Below are positions 38,801 through 45,883 of a stretch of 64,000 nucleotides of DNA, in pieces (position 1 is the stretch's first letter; each line of letters begins with the position of its first letter). The translations under genes and the position numbers were made by a program. Source of the stretch: Verrucomicrobiaceae bacterium (GTDB lineage: Bacteria > Verrucomicrobiota > Verrucomicrobiia > Verrucomicrobiales > Verrucomicrobiaceae); assembly GCA_024232965.1 (NCBI GenBank), contig JACKQF010000005.1:452266-516265 (forward strand), written 5' to 3'. Below the pieces are notes generated by a model that saw only the letters and a program-made list of their open reading frames with translations, was not told the DNA's origin and ran no database searches.

Positions 38801-38889
38801 CGCTCTCGGGCATCTCCGCCATGAAATTGGGCAGTCAAAACGCCGGCTTCGCCGCAGGCCTGAACGGTGCCGCCTTCATACCCAAGTAA
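29896..38889 (+). CDS. Giant secreted multidomain surface protein (C-type lectin, LamG, DUF11, octapeptide repeats)
   Basis: A 2,997-residue protein with a signal peptide (MSQVLRFSLTLGLLLSIVPQ). Visible parts in order: an unknown N-terminal region; a C-type-lectin-like domain at about 414-565 (YGGHLVSINSANEN, GGWTWMDGT, EPNHAYGAGED); a putative Ig-like segment near 800-860; LamG-like domains at about 865-1071 (IAWWKGDQGGEDSAGTHH) and 1172-1378 (LAAWWPAQNTVADI); then from about 1846 to 2660 a series of DUF11-type beta domains (GDTITYTLRFENNGAAPATD). The last 170 residues include 14 octapeptide repeats (38374-38763). No PEP-CTERM, Por or LPXTG tail is seen, so anchoring is unknown. Likely a cell-surface adhesin or glycan-binding protein. 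The following cytochrome gene starts 78 bp downstream. Confidence 0.85.
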   Translation: MSQVLRFSLTLGLLLSIVPQSSADVLAITHADFSNTSVVNNVWPPDVPNNIGLGANGFYYGYYGGVDNTGGAFTTGTSGAGLMQPGMDGPRPIWWADVGGTNAPSIVSFMQHPGSAGQPAVRRYVVGSAGEPAYTGTVRVVGRYYDLNGGSTKVLVAVDPDGDAGGLEREFRLPYAELVGPTPVAFDFTTSVSPGTTIDFAVFPNGAYNSDATGAVAWIVTEDVPVPTNVVATNYNSPQFSTGSGAQDTRGLIFALVTDGVATAADLDCFDTYPGSGHPYQFAGLLYSENPGSGKATRFDQVKLDIGTAFPDGGDFAELPRLFLLRHNSDPGSSNPVADERYALLPVIPVKSDNAAGRPAYTFDLTSLTASERTGYGFAVVGPGSGTNHFISVSEISATGTRVADTGVIAAQPYWVSYGGNRYALTLTRGTWEQCEAEAVSYGGHLVSINSANENDWVFETFSRSASTYIGLRQNPLQSNTEPRGGWTWMDGTVLNQANGDAVPGVYENWNDAEYGGSEPNHAYGAGEDYACFHPSVFSGRSTWGDIKNAGFPETSDYRGIIELPGTGGGVSTYLTSVPGTANIYGAGADLRTPPESTTPTVNGGGTGGSAPPYVSLPSGASAITFSSITGSVSYGGTGSLQNFPPDGTSTWSTTISPTAGFNGHAGLVNGYGGGFLVGVFVKEDGSVATLPPALDFSSGANRQDFTTLTPMLNQPFFIGDGLTGSGTGAMQQFFVPAGATRLYLGVADAYDGTPFQNAAGAGAYQDNSGAFEARLEIDSNPYFINSRFPASGTPLTLVGGQAPYDPVTISAGALPPGITINDKTVQGRATEEGQYTFTVRSQDAADVEATKSFTVNVAPAPGSMIAWWKGDQGGEDSAGTHHATFGGNANVVAGGFVGGKGFLFDGDDDYLTVPDASELNLTGDFTIETWVRLYSNVAQEPTIVSKRSSDGREVSYVLFVEADGRLTFASRALDSQTRDWVETSTPAGVTVGNDGLWTHVAVSCSGSTMKFYLNGNLVHTGTHPLRPTTTAPLTIGGGLIGGTLFGDWDGFIDELSIYDRALKASEISAIAGADNLGKVFRVKPVMTDETFPFAGGQLSLEGGTGPLVVSITDGTLPSGLSLSAGGLVTGTAANGPYNFTLRVAESGNHLNYTVRIFTGTLENAIPPPAGLAAWWPAQNTVADIIGGDHLSAPDNSPQYTAGKVGRAFSFNGTSQSLQTAPTDLMKHLPLTIEAWIKPEAHTTGNIVSYLPTNVIANDRQNFGGHGFGAHLYPDGSMLKVGIEGTTEDFRTVPNVTFTDGAWVHVAVVYTDGNVKTYVDGELKDSYDFEQGALNGGDIIRIGRHNDDTGYGSLRFFKGAIDEPSVYWAALSPEQVQALYLAGAGGKQRNDAGLEFFMGSTQEEVSLWTYGGIDTGDIDPSTFVLNETLVTAGSIRYWGDLAGGTVAINPTATALKELGAGGYYIHTLPNQIRQHPGGSGRPTVVRWTAPAAGRYAVCGSFTGLDEYGTSTDVHVYHNTLPMTQTNGDAANGIVNSEFMGNGHSFTGVIDAQTGHTVDFIIGPNGSPSFDSTGTFASVVYLGPSLIGPANLTIQTDPPPTTERVWIFETEFPTPGFVNPSLRVQYAEANTPDTWHDIDVEDGTNSMTPPEAGEDTWTLLASYFVVPAGNYKFRVVASATGYADSPGPAFGVEALGEPGTNPIAIGTPGEPPPDPPLTAMPAASKVTYSINGKTSPTTAKQGQVAKFTITQPLPPGTPNPDIVVQWSSTPADDQSWDSLDNQTLTYNKTTKLWTVSTPTLPAGPGIYFRTLTKGNGRLPAAGPIVSSVLKLLGPVNITPGPIWSFASVRCESSSDGSGKTATTGDTITYTLRFENNGAAPATDVLASLPVPAGTVLSGGTSADLTTVVTSQNINTIKKLTWSIPSLAPGVRVDKEIRVTVKDTTSADVVLLKTAVILKSDELAGPLNTSGNPNVVQTDIKTKIFSALRLTLTSSASPSSQTSAGVLSAGQPVYYTLTAENRSGKTLDNAVATLKVPLGLQLEAISYMNSVTGEFDRATQDPTIFTNPIVSPPGYQQQRSITWTIGTLLSTQTKVMKFTLRVMYDLQSYRVDNGVSITNTIAISDYNFTGKSGTKVLRAFTNNIPPVFFSLSDYPYLLRAPNLTLKKEAYADGKTSDTNLPVGPFLTTSVKGIGTVAAPLKGTRITYQLIWRNALYPASDPSDTRLPAEAKNVILRDEIPAGTTFMGFIRLNGVLLASDADFTFRDKAGKVIPSNSPRFTETRFIEVALGNLGAGAWGYLTYDVSATAAEGSPLISRAQGSLIPAPTAGSPKYEGYAIWCDNRLVGGVATPPLLTSYVVPPNSLVQTYIQPTNRSPKPGESVRLEIPYTVDGSTTAPIKDLTVTVTVPKPFTVPTNGHGQVDITQPLNATSRSLRAYQPGESHTITSRTNDTLVTFNLTSLPAGRKGVIATTVSLPSSIPATFRTAEGYIKDPVTIRAEIKGKRTLPKIADLNAVSADCVLCPMPLPAPSPVALAVAAAGAAAPVPEKPMGEVFVGRTFPFTVNPGDAFDMIVFFGNHSDTLVQGGKVGMPIPDGLTLESQTPVTYYYPGNTPSDDHIYERYNVATTKVFNGKKVFHIETLDLFPGSVAAVHLTFRVSPDFNGTTITDNFLCISTSNIYAKVAPPMHIRVPQRINGLLPPSSVTLAGMTPWLEGVMFNGTPALGNQTYRVGSRHINIANAEFLQLTNGSVVIRLPDGRSAVIGPDSLVNSAPGNIIADDGEVRIAVSHSSVSSVSISGITGTRFSGTRTFAPSALLSGLLVPNSVANMVAAGGGNLVAAGGGNLVAAGGLNLIGLDGGSLVPISPIASSMVAAGGGNMVAAGAGNIVAAGGLNLIGLDGGSLVAAGGLNLIGNDGGSLVAAGGGNMVAAGGGNLVAAGGLNLTATRIAQMIGLDGGSLTSVPVSGFGAGITLSGISAMKLGSQNAGFAAGLNGAAFIPK
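38374..38763 (+). repeat. Tandem octapeptide repeats at the C-terminus of the giant protein
   Basis: Fourteen 8-residue units of two kinds (VAAGGGNL/VAAGGLNL and IGLDGGSL/IGNDGGSL) run in register, interrupted by a 10-residue spacer (VPISPIASSM) and an 8-residue spacer (TATRIAQM). The regular Gly/Asn/Asp pattern suggests a beta-solenoid-like or elastic segment. Codons vary between units, so the repeat is kept at the protein rather than only the DNA level. Confidence 0.85.
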
Positions 38890-38967
38890 CCGCAGAAGGC
38901 TGAAGATCACTCACCGACCGCATAGACAAGCACCTTTTCTCCGTTGTATGAAGCACTCTCCGGCTTC

Positions 38968-40221
38968 ATGCACATCCTTCATCGCGTCCTTTCTCTTCAC
39001 CTCACAGCTCTCGCTTGCGGCGGCCCCGTGCTCGCCGCAGCGGATGCCCCACCCATCGAGGTCAATTTCCAAAAACTTCGCGAGCAAAACGTCCGCAAGA
39101 TCGACTCTCAACTCTCGCTCGATCTGCTCTCCAATGCCCTCGCCACAACACAAGACCCGAGCGCTCAGGCAGCACTCCTGCGCGGCATCTTGCAGGGTCT
39201 GGAGGGTCGTCGAGGACTGACGCCGCCGAAGACATGGGCACACACCGCAGCCCTTCTGGAGGCCAGTGACAGTCCCGAAGTCCGGCAGTTGGGTCGCCAA
39301 CTCAGTTTGATCTTTGGCGATGAATCCGCCCGCCAACACGCGCTGACCACCGTCATTAATCGCAACGCATCACCTGATGAGCGCCGCGCCAATCTACGCT
39401 CCCTGGTCACTGGAGGTCATCCGCAGTTGCAGCCATCCCTCGCCGCGCTGTTGGACGATCCCGATTTGCAACTCGATGCCATTCGTGCGCACGGCTCCCT
39501 GGACGACCCAAGTGTCCCGACCTTGCTGCTCGGCCGGTATCCCAAGCTGAGCCCACAAGCCAAGCGCACCGTTCTTGAGACACTCTGCTCACGCAAAAGC
39601 TACGCCACCGCACTCCTCGCGGCGCTCAAAGACAGCACCCTCCCCAAGAGCGATATCCCCGCCTACATCGCTCGCACCCTTGCCGGTCTCCTCGGCGACT
39701 CCTTCACTGCCGTCTACGGAGACCTCGCCGCGCTCTCCAAAGACAAAGCGGAACTCATCGCCCAATACCAACGCCTGCTGACCCCGGAACGACTCGCCAC
39801 CGCCAAGGCCGCCAACGGTCGTATGATCTTCCAAGCCGTCTGCGCCGCCTGTCACAAGCTCTATGGCGAAGGCGGCGCCATCGGCCCCGACCTCACCGGC
39901 TCCAACCGCGCTGATCTGAACTACATCTTGCTCAACATGATCGATCCCAGCGCTGACATCCCCGATGCCTACAAGCTCATCACCCTCACCACCAAGAGCG
40001 GTCAGATCTTCGCCGGAACCCTCGCTGAGGAAGACGATCAACGCGTGGTGCTCAACATGGTCGGACAAAAATCCACCGTCGTAAAAGCCGACATCGCCAC
40101 CCGCGTCATCGCTCCCGTTTCCATGATGCCCGAGGGCCTCCTGCCCGCACTCAATAACTCTCAAGTGATCGACCTCGTGAAATACCTCCAAACCACCGAG
40201 CAAGTCGCACCCGCCCGATGA
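38968..40221 (+). CDS. Exported c-type cytochrome with PVC heme-binding domain
   Basis: 417 residues if the start is the ATG at 38968 (signal MHILHRVLSLHLTALACGG ... VLAAA); an in-frame ATG at 38944 would add 8 residues. Residues about 30-270 are helical, HEAT-like. The C-terminal third is the PVC heme-binding domain: CAACH (CxxCH heme attachment), GGAIGPDLTG, MIDPSADIPDAY and SMMPEGL with a candidate axial Met. Its stop overlaps the ATG of the dehydrogenase gene (ATGA). It probably takes electrons from that enzyme in the periplasm. In many PVC proteins this domain is the C-terminus of the dehydrogenase itself; here it is a separate, upstream gene. Confidence 0.85.
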   Translation: MHILHRVLSLHLTALACGGPVLAAADAPPIEVNFQKLREQNVRKIDSQLSLDLLSNALATTQDPSAQAALLRGILQGLEGRRGLTPPKTWAHTAALLEASDSPEVRQLGRQLSLIFGDESARQHALTTVINRNASPDERRANLRSLVTGGHPQLQPSLAALLDDPDLQLDAIRAHGSLDDPSVPTLLLGRYPKLSPQAKRTVLETLCSRKSYATALLAALKDSTLPKSDIPAYIARTLAGLLGDSFTAVYGDLAALSKDKAELIAQYQRLLTPERLATAKAANGRMIFQAVCAACHKLYGEGGAIGPDLTGSNRADLNYILLNMIDPSADIPDAYKLITLTTKSGQIFAGTLAEEDDQRVVLNMVGQKSTVVKADIATRVIAPVSMMPEGLLPALNNSQVIDLVKYLQTTEQVAPAR

Positions 40222-42476
40222 AAACCTTTTTTGCCAGCCTCATCACCCTCGCCCCACTCGCGGCGCAAACCCTTGTCGCTGCGGAGGCGAAGACCAGCAA
40301 CGCCCCGTTTCTGAAGCCTGCGGAAGCCGTCGCCAAGATGGAACTCCCTGCCGACTTCAAGATCAGCATCTTCGCCGCCGAGCCCGACATCGGCGAGCCC
40401 ATCGCCTTCACCTTCGATGACCGAGGTCGCATCTGGGTCGTGGAAAACTACAACTACGTGAATCGCCGCTCGCATACAGAAGACCATGTCACCCGAGTGC
40501 AAATCCTTGAGGACACCAATGGCGATGGCGTCTTCGACACCAAAAAACTCTTCACCGACAAGCTCACCTTCACCTCCGGCATCGCTGTGGGCTTCGGTGG
40601 CATCTTCGTCGGTTCACCGCCCAACCTGAGTTTCATCGCCGATGCCGATGGCGATGACAAAGCCGACGGCCCACCGCAGATTCTTCTCAATGGTTGGGGC
40701 ATCAATGATCGTCACGAGACCCTCAACAGCTTCCTCTGGGGACCCGACGGTTGGCTTTATGGATGCCACGGCGTGTTCACCGAATCTCTCGTCGGCCATC
40801 CCGGCGCACCCGCAGCCGAGCGTCAATTCATCGACGGCGGCATCTGGCGCTATCATCCCACACGCAAGAAGTTCGAGGTCTTCGCTCGCGGTCTCTCCAA
40901 TCCCTGGGGCTTTGATTTTAACGACGTCGGCCAAGGTTTCGCCACCTGCTGTGTCATTCCCCATCTCTTCCACATCGTGCAGGGCGGCGTCTATGATAAG
41001 CAAAGCAAGCCACACCTCAATCCCTACATCTACGACGACATCAAGACCATCCGCGATCACACCCATCGCTCGGCTCACGGTGGTGCGCGTTTCTATTTGG
41101 CCGATGCCTTCCCCGCGAAATACCGCGACCAACTCTTCATGTGCAACATTCACCAGCATCAAGTGCTGACGGATATCATGACGCCCAAAGGCTCAAGTTT
41201 CATCGGCAGTCACGGCGAAGACTTCGTCACCACCAACGACCTCGCCTGGGTCGGCTTCAGTGTGCAAATTGGCCCCGAGGGCGGCGTGTATATCCTTGAT
41301 TGGCATGACACCGACATTTGCGGCAATGCCATCAACTTCCCCAACAGTGGTCGCATCTACCGCATCCTACCCAAATCCACTAAGGCCATCGCGCCTTTCG
41401 ACATTGCCACCCTCAGCGATGCCGAACTCGTGGCCATGCAAGACCATGCCAACGACTGGTATGTGCGTCAGGCCAGACTCCAACTCCAGATGCGCTCCAG
41501 CAGCGGCAAACTCCAAAAGGAGCCAACCCGCACCGCATTGGAAGCCATGCTCGCCAAGGCCACCACCTCCACCAAACGCCTCCGCGCACTCTGGGCGCTT
41601 CGTGTCATCGACGGCTTGTCCGAGGCGCGACTCCTCGAACTGCTCAATCATTCCGACGAATACCTCCGCGCCTTCAGCATCCAGTTTCTTGCTGAAGAAG
41701 GCACACCTTCCACCGCTGCGCTGGACCGTTTTGCACAGCTCGGCACGACAGATCCCTCCGCCGTCGTGCGCCTCTATCTCGCCGCAGCGCTGCAACGCCT
41801 GCCGCACGACCAACGCTGGCCCATTCTCGCCGCACTCTCCCAACACGCAGAAGACATCGGCGATAACAACCTCCCGCGCATGCTTTGGTTCGCGCTCGAG
41901 CCCATGGTGCCCGAGGCCCCAGAGAAAGCCCTCACCCTCGCCATCAGCAGCAAGCTGCCCAACCTCCAAGAGTTCACCGCCCGCCGTCTCGTCAGTGGTG
42001 ATCTTCCCAACACCAACAAAAAAGCCAAACCCGCAGGTGGTGAAGCCGATGCCGCCGCGCAGGCCGTGATGCAGAAAATTGCTCCCGGTTTCAAAGTCCG
42101 CAACGTCGGTGAAGGCGGCGTCCTCGCTCTCGCGAGTTTCCGCAATGAACCCGCCGTGCAGACCCATCCTCTCGATCGCGAAACACCCTGCACCATCGCC
42201 CGCCAAGTCACCGTGCCCAAGGACGGAAAGACGCACCTCAAGATTCGTGCCAGCTATCATCCCCATGGTGACTGGCAACTGCGAGTCCTCGCTGGCCAAC
42301 AAGTCCTTGCAGACAAAATCGTCAGCTACGGCACCGTCAAAGATGAGTGGCTGCTGCTCGATGTCGATCTCACCTCCTTCGCCGGTCAGACCATTGATCT
42401 CGTCATTGAAAACAAAGCCAACGACTGGAAAAACGAGTTCGGCTTTTGGAGCTCCATCGCTATCATCACCGAGTAA
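40218..42476 (+). CDS. PVC-type membrane-bound dehydrogenase-like protein (propeller plus HEAT)
   Basis: A 752-residue protein with a signal peptide (MKTFFASLITLAPLAAQTLVA). Residues about 40-390 form the propeller of PVC membrane-bound dehydrogenase proteins (FAAEPDIGEPIAFTFDDRGRIWVVE, DTNGDGVFDTKKLF, GGIWRYHPTRKKFEVFARGL, NPWGFDFNDVGQGFATCC). A HEAT-like helical part follows (about 400-610), then a beta-sandwich C-terminal domain. It lacks its own CxxCH, consistent with the cytochrome gene that overlaps it upstream. Related proteins resemble PQQ/soluble glucose dehydrogenases, so sugar oxidation is likely but cofactor and substrate are unproven. Confidence 0.85.
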   Translation: MKTFFASLITLAPLAAQTLVAAEAKTSNAPFLKPAEAVAKMELPADFKISIFAAEPDIGEPIAFTFDDRGRIWVVENYNYVNRRSHTEDHVTRVQILEDTNGDGVFDTKKLFTDKLTFTSGIAVGFGGIFVGSPPNLSFIADADGDDKADGPPQILLNGWGINDRHETLNSFLWGPDGWLYGCHGVFTESLVGHPGAPAAERQFIDGGIWRYHPTRKKFEVFARGLSNPWGFDFNDVGQGFATCCVIPHLFHIVQGGVYDKQSKPHLNPYIYDDIKTIRDHTHRSAHGGARFYLADAFPAKYRDQLFMCNIHQHQVLTDIMTPKGSSFIGSHGEDFVTTNDLAWVGFSVQIGPEGGVYILDWHDTDICGNAINFPNSGRIYRILPKSTKAIAPFDIATLSDAELVAMQDHANDWYVRQARLQLQMRSSSGKLQKEPTRTALEAMLAKATTSTKRLRALWALRVIDGLSEARLLELLNHSDEYLRAFSIQFLAEEGTPSTAALDRFAQLGTTDPSAVVRLYLAAALQRLPHDQRWPILAALSQHAEDIGDNNLPRMLWFALEPMVPEAPEKALTLAISSKLPNLQEFTARRLVSGDLPNTNKKAKPAGGEADAAAQAVMQKIAPGFKVRNVGEGGVLALASFRNEPAVQTHPLDRETPCTIARQVTVPKDGKTHLKIRASYHPHGDWQLRVLAGQQVLADKIVSYGTVKDEWLLLDVDLTSFAGQTIDLVIENKANDWKNEFGFWSSIAIITE

Positions 42477-42494
42477 CCAACCCTCCGCACCGCC

Positions 42495-43145
42495 ATGACC
42501 ACCATTCGCGAAATCCGCCGCCTTACCGCCCCTTTTCAGCGCCCCCAAGGCCTCGTCTGGGCCAACGATACCCTGTGGATGACCTCACTCGCCACCAGTC
42601 AAGTCGGTGCCGTGAACCCGCAGGATTGGACGCTCGGCTGGACCACCGAGGCCCCCGGCAAGCCCTACGGCCTCGCCTACGTCGCCAATGAACTACGTGT
42701 CATCTGTGGCGAGACCGCCGAGGACAATCGCTTCATTCGTCGCTGTGTGCCCCATGAAGGCTTCGATCCCGACTTTGGCCTCCCCTGCCCCGACGACACC
42801 GGTTCCCAACTCGGTTACGACGGCGAAAGCCTCTACGTCAGCCAATGGTATCGCCAGCGTGTGCTCCGCATCAGCGCCACCGGCGAAGTCTTGGACACCT
42901 ACCACTCCCCGCATCAGATCTGCGGCCAAGTCATCGTCGGCGACTTCATCTACCTCATGGGCACCGACGACGAATCCACCACCGACTTCCTCCTTACCCG
43001 CATCCACCGGGTGACCAAAGAAGCGCAAGACATCGCCCAAGTCCCCTTCCAAGCCCGCGCCCTCGCCCACGACGGCACCGACTTCTGGACCAACCACCGC
43101 GAGGCCCATCAGACCGTGTGCTTTGCGGTGGATGGTATGGAATGA
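42495..43145 (+). CDS. Cytoplasmic beta-propeller-like protein, glutaminyl-cyclase-like fold
   Basis: A 216-residue protein without signal peptide. Its repeats (PQGLVWANDTLWMTSLATSQV, KPYGLAYVANELRVICGE, QLGYDGESLYVSQWYRQRV, ARALAHDGTDFWTN) suggest a five- or six-bladed propeller similar to glutamine-cyclotransferase or SMP-30-like proteins. No catalytic residues can be assigned. It starts 18 bp after the dehydrogenase gene, so it is likely the last gene of that operon. The 3' end (HQTVCFAVDGME) is duplicated 128 bp downstream in the intergenic region (43228-43355). Confidence 0.75.
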   Translation: MTTIREIRRLTAPFQRPQGLVWANDTLWMTSLATSQVGAVNPQDWTLGWTTEAPGKPYGLAYVANELRVICGETAEDNRFIRRCVPHEGFDPDFGLPCPDDTGSQLGYDGESLYVSQWYRQRVLRISATGEVLDTYHSPHQICGQVIVGDFIYLMGTDDESTTDFLLTRIHRVTKEAQDIAQVPFQARALAHDGTDFWTNHREAHQTVCFAVDGME

Positions 43146-43355
43146 TGATCACCGCCGCAAAGTAGCACAGCCTTTCTAGGCTGTGTTTCAGCGGAGGAGC
43201 CCAGGCTGGAAAGCCTAGGCTACCACGTGTCGTCCACCAAACCATGTGCGCCGCAGTGGATGGAATGGAATGATGATCGCCGCCGGAAAGTAGCACAGCC
43301 TTTCTAGGCTGTGCCGTTGTGGAAGAGCCCAGGCTAGAAAGCCTAGGCTACCACG
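43113..43355. repeat. Direct 128-bp duplication with palindromic element and ghost gene tail
   Basis: Two units with a period of 128 bp. Each has the end of the propeller gene (copy 2 at 43235-43273 still reads HQTMCAAVDGME then stop), then CACAGCC-TTTCTA-GGCTGTG as a hairpin, then CCCAGGCT-GAAAGCCTAGG as a second hairpin, ending GGCTACCACG. Copy 1 is 43113-43227 and copy 2 is 43241-43355. The 223-bp intergenic gap after 43145 holds nothing else. Confidence 0.8.
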
Positions 43356-43368
43356 CATGCCACCTCCA

Positions 43369-44640
43369 TCACTTCCACCAGATCAACGTCGGATGCTGAC
43401 CAATCACCGCGATGTCACTCTCCGCCACCGCAGGTGCAGCACCTTCCTTCACCGGCATGGCTTCCGCTTTGACAAAGGCACGTCCACCTGCAGGAAGCTG
43501 CATCTTCACTCCGTCCTTCGTAGCGTGCCAAGCCGCCCAAATGACCGGGCCAGCAGGTTGTTCCGGGGTGAACTCATACACATAACCCTCGTCCAGCGAG
43601 GATTGGATCACTCGGGAAAACCGATGATCCTTCAGCGAGCTGAGCATCCACGCCACGGCATGATAGGCGGGCTTGGGCTGGTAGTTGCGAGTCAGGCCTG
43701 AGGCGGCGTGGAACTTTGGCTCATCTTTGTCGTCAAAGAAATACACAAAGGCCTTCTCAACTCCCATGCCCGCAAAGAGAAAGAAGGAACGCACCAGATA
43801 CCGTGCCTGTTCATCGTCGGTGCTGCTCATCCACTGCGCCATGTCGCTCTTGGGGTCGGGCTTCTTGGTGCTCGTGTCCCAACCAAACTCCGTCACCCAC
43901 ACTTCCTTTTGCGGAGCATTCGCCGCGCGCCAATCCAACAGCGCTTGGATGCTGCTCAGGTAGGGCACCGAGGCATCTTCTGGATACGTGCGTCGCCACT
44001 TCGGCCAGCCTTCCGCAATCGCATAGCGATGGATCTGCAGCACGTCATACGCCTCCGCCCGATCCTTGAACATCGGCGCACATTTCCAGTAACGATCACT
44101 CTTCTCCGCCTCCACATTGCAGGTCGCGATTTTGAGCTTCGGGTTCGCCGCGCGGATGCCTTTGCTCATCGCATCAAAGATTCGCAGATACTCCTCATCG
44201 CTATACAAGCCCGGCTCATTGCCGATCTCCACGCAGTCCACAAACGGCCACTTCCCGCCCGGACCAAACTGCCTGGCAAACGCCGCCGCATAGGCCTCTG
44301 CATCCTTCACGGGATCTTTCCAAACGTCCTTCATCCCATCAAACATCAGGCAGGCACTGATGCGCAGATCCTTCGCTCTCCAAGATCCATACACCGTGTC
44401 CCAGGACACCCGATTCTTTGCGAACGGCCACTCTGGCAGCACACTCGTGTCCTTCTGCAAATCCCACTCCACCGGGTGATAGTCGCGCACCCAGTTGCAA
44501 ACCGGTGCATACAACTCCGGCTTGAAGTTCACCGTGTGCCCACAGAGCCCCACGAAATCGCGAAACAAGGGCGCAGGTTTATCCTCAGCCGCAGACATCA
44601 GACTGGTGGTGGCGATGAAGGCCAAAAGTAGTTTCTTCAT
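43369..44640 (-). CDS. Secreted clan GH-A-like glycoside hydrolase
   Basis: 423 residues from the ATG at 44640 (signal MKKLLLAFIATTSLMSAAED). It is a TIM-barrel enzyme: CVEIGNEPGLYSDEEYLRIF carries the acid/base Glu after Asn, and VWVTEFGWDTSTKKP the nucleophile Glu, at the spacing typical of clan GH-A. YFFDDKDEPKFHAASGLTRN follows in barrel strand 8. A beta-sandwich tail ends the protein. The GH family and substrate cannot be fixed by eye. It starts 2 bp after the carboxypeptidase gene stop region, so it is likely co-transcribed. Confidence 0.78.
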   Translation of the reverse strand: MKKLLLAFIATTSLMSAAEDKPAPLFRDFVGLCGHTVNFKPELYAPVCNWVRDYHPVEWDLQKDTSVLPEWPFAKNRVSWDTVYGSWRAKDLRISACLMFDGMKDVWKDPVKDAEAYAAAFARQFGPGGKWPFVDCVEIGNEPGLYSDEEYLRIFDAMSKGIRAANPKLKIATCNVEAEKSDRYWKCAPMFKDRAEAYDVLQIHRYAIAEGWPKWRRTYPEDASVPYLSSIQALLDWRAANAPQKEVWVTEFGWDTSTKKPDPKSDMAQWMSSTDDEQARYLVRSFFLFAGMGVEKAFVYFFDDKDEPKFHAASGLTRNYQPKPAYHAVAWMLSSLKDHRFSRVIQSSLDEGYVYEFTPEQPAGPVIWAAWHATKDGVKMQLPAGGRAFVKAEAMPVKEGAAPAVAESDIAVIGQHPTLIWWK

Positions 44641-44642
44641 GA

Positions 44643-45866
44643 TCAACGATGCTTCAAATACGCCGCTGCCGCTTGCGCCAGCTTTTGGCCGACATCGCGA
44701 TAGCCCGCGGTGGTGCTGTGGGGAGTGTTCCAGGAAGTTTCAAGGCAAGCCGCAACGGTATCGGGATTCCCGTTGGCATCCACCCACATTCCGCTGATCT
44801 GCCTGAAGAGCGGATGATAGCTCGCTCCCGTGGTGCGGAGTCGTTTCTCCGCCGCCAAGGGTCCCGTGAGATGCGCGAACGCTTGCTCCATGAACTGCGC
44901 CCGTTTCACTTTTCCCTCGGGTGAAAGCAACTCTTCCGGCCCCACAAAGAAGAACGGATGCTTGTCGCCCGGTGCCGGATTGTGCAGATCCAAAAAGAGC
45001 TTCAGCCGACCATCCTTCACCAGTGCCAGCAGCCGCGCCTGTGCCGCCGCCACCTCAGGATACACCGGCTCCGCTGTCCAATCGCGATTGTGATCACGCG
45101 GGTTCGCCTCTTTGCCACCATCCCCCGTGGCGACACGATCCACATCCATGATGGGCACGATAAAAATCTCCGTCGTCTCCCGCAGTCGACGTGCCTCAGG
45201 CGCATCGCTCACCACCCACTCGGTGAATCCATGCGCCACCCAACTGCTGCCACTCTCCCAGGCATGTTGTCTCGCTTGAACCCACAGGCCCAAGGGCTTC
45301 TCCGCCTTGCTCTCATGCACGTGCAATCCCCTCACTGGCCGACCCTCACGACTCTGCGCTAACTCGATCACCTCCACACTCGGCAACTTCTGCTTCGTGG
45401 CGCTGCAGAGCGACTCCACCTCCCGCGAACCAAACGGCGGCCCCCACGCAATCCGGATCGGTCCACCATCGCCAACCACCTCATAACGGATGCGTTTGCC
45501 CTCGCGCACACCTGGCTCGGTGAGCTTCCACGTCTGACCATCGCTGGAAAAAGTCGCGCTATCTGGCTGCGCCCAAGTCGCAGCCAGCGGCGCATCCGTA
45601 TCCACGCCGTTGTTGCGTGTGGGCCGATCACTCCCGCCCAGATCCAGCGTCCAGTGCTCGCCCGCAGGCACACCGTCAAGCCGCAGATGCCACCAGCAGA
45701 CCCAGCCGCGTTGCGGATCGCCACCCGGTATGAACCGCACCACCTTAGCCCCCGCATCCACCGACTCCACCTTGGCAGATCCACCCTCAAAGTCCGTGCT
45801 GACCCGCACTTCCGCAGACAAAGGACCGGCGCAGACAAGAGCAGCGATGACAAACAATCGTTTCAT
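44643..45866 (-). CDS. Secreted M14-family zinc carboxypeptidase-like protein
   Basis: 407 residues from the ATG at 45866 (signal MKRLFVIAALVCAGPLSA). An N-terminal beta domain (STDFEGGSAKVESVD) precedes a zinc-peptidase domain: ARQHAWESGSSW holds the HxxE zinc pair, FLDLHNPAPGD the second His, and ACLETSWNT the catalytic Glu. This arrangement, with an N-terminal FEGGS-type domain, resembles the cytosolic carboxypeptidase-like M14 subfamily, but here it is exported. It may trim peptides or glycopeptides released with host or algal glycans (inference). Confidence 0.85.
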   Translation of the reverse strand: MKRLFVIAALVCAGPLSAEVRVSTDFEGGSAKVESVDAGAKVVRFIPGGDPQRGWVCWWHLRLDGVPAGEHWTLDLGGSDRPTRNNGVDTDAPLAATWAQPDSATFSSDGQTWKLTEPGVREGKRIRYEVVGDGGPIRIAWGPPFGSREVESLCSATKQKLPSVEVIELAQSREGRPVRGLHVHESKAEKPLGLWVQARQHAWESGSSWVAHGFTEWVVSDAPEARRLRETTEIFIVPIMDVDRVATGDGGKEANPRDHNRDWTAEPVYPEVAAAQARLLALVKDGRLKLFLDLHNPAPGDKHPFFFVGPEELLSPEGKVKRAQFMEQAFAHLTGPLAAEKRLRTTGASYHPLFRQISGMWVDANGNPDTVAACLETSWNTPHSTTAGYRDVGQKLAQAAAAYLKHR

Positions 45867-45883
45867 GTGCAAGAGTAGGCATG

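Noticed and set aside
29896..38889. Possible PEP-CTERM or Por secretion tail on the giant protein
   Set aside because: The C-terminus lacks PEP plus hydrophobic helix plus basic end, and no Por-type domain is seen.
38867..39220. Alternative frame with its own signal-like start (MKHSPASCTSFIASFLF) overlapping the cytochrome gene start
   Set aside because: The frame has no domain after the leader, while the chosen frame runs into the heme-binding domain with its own signal peptide.
41367..42548. 393-codon frame antisense to the dehydrogenase gene
   Set aside because: No start context or domain; the sense frame is continuous with a signal peptide and family motifs.
43146..43355. Intergenic repeat pair considered as CRISPR or insertion sequence
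   Set aside because: Only two units of 128 bp, with hairpins and a gene-tail copy; no transposase and no target-site structure.
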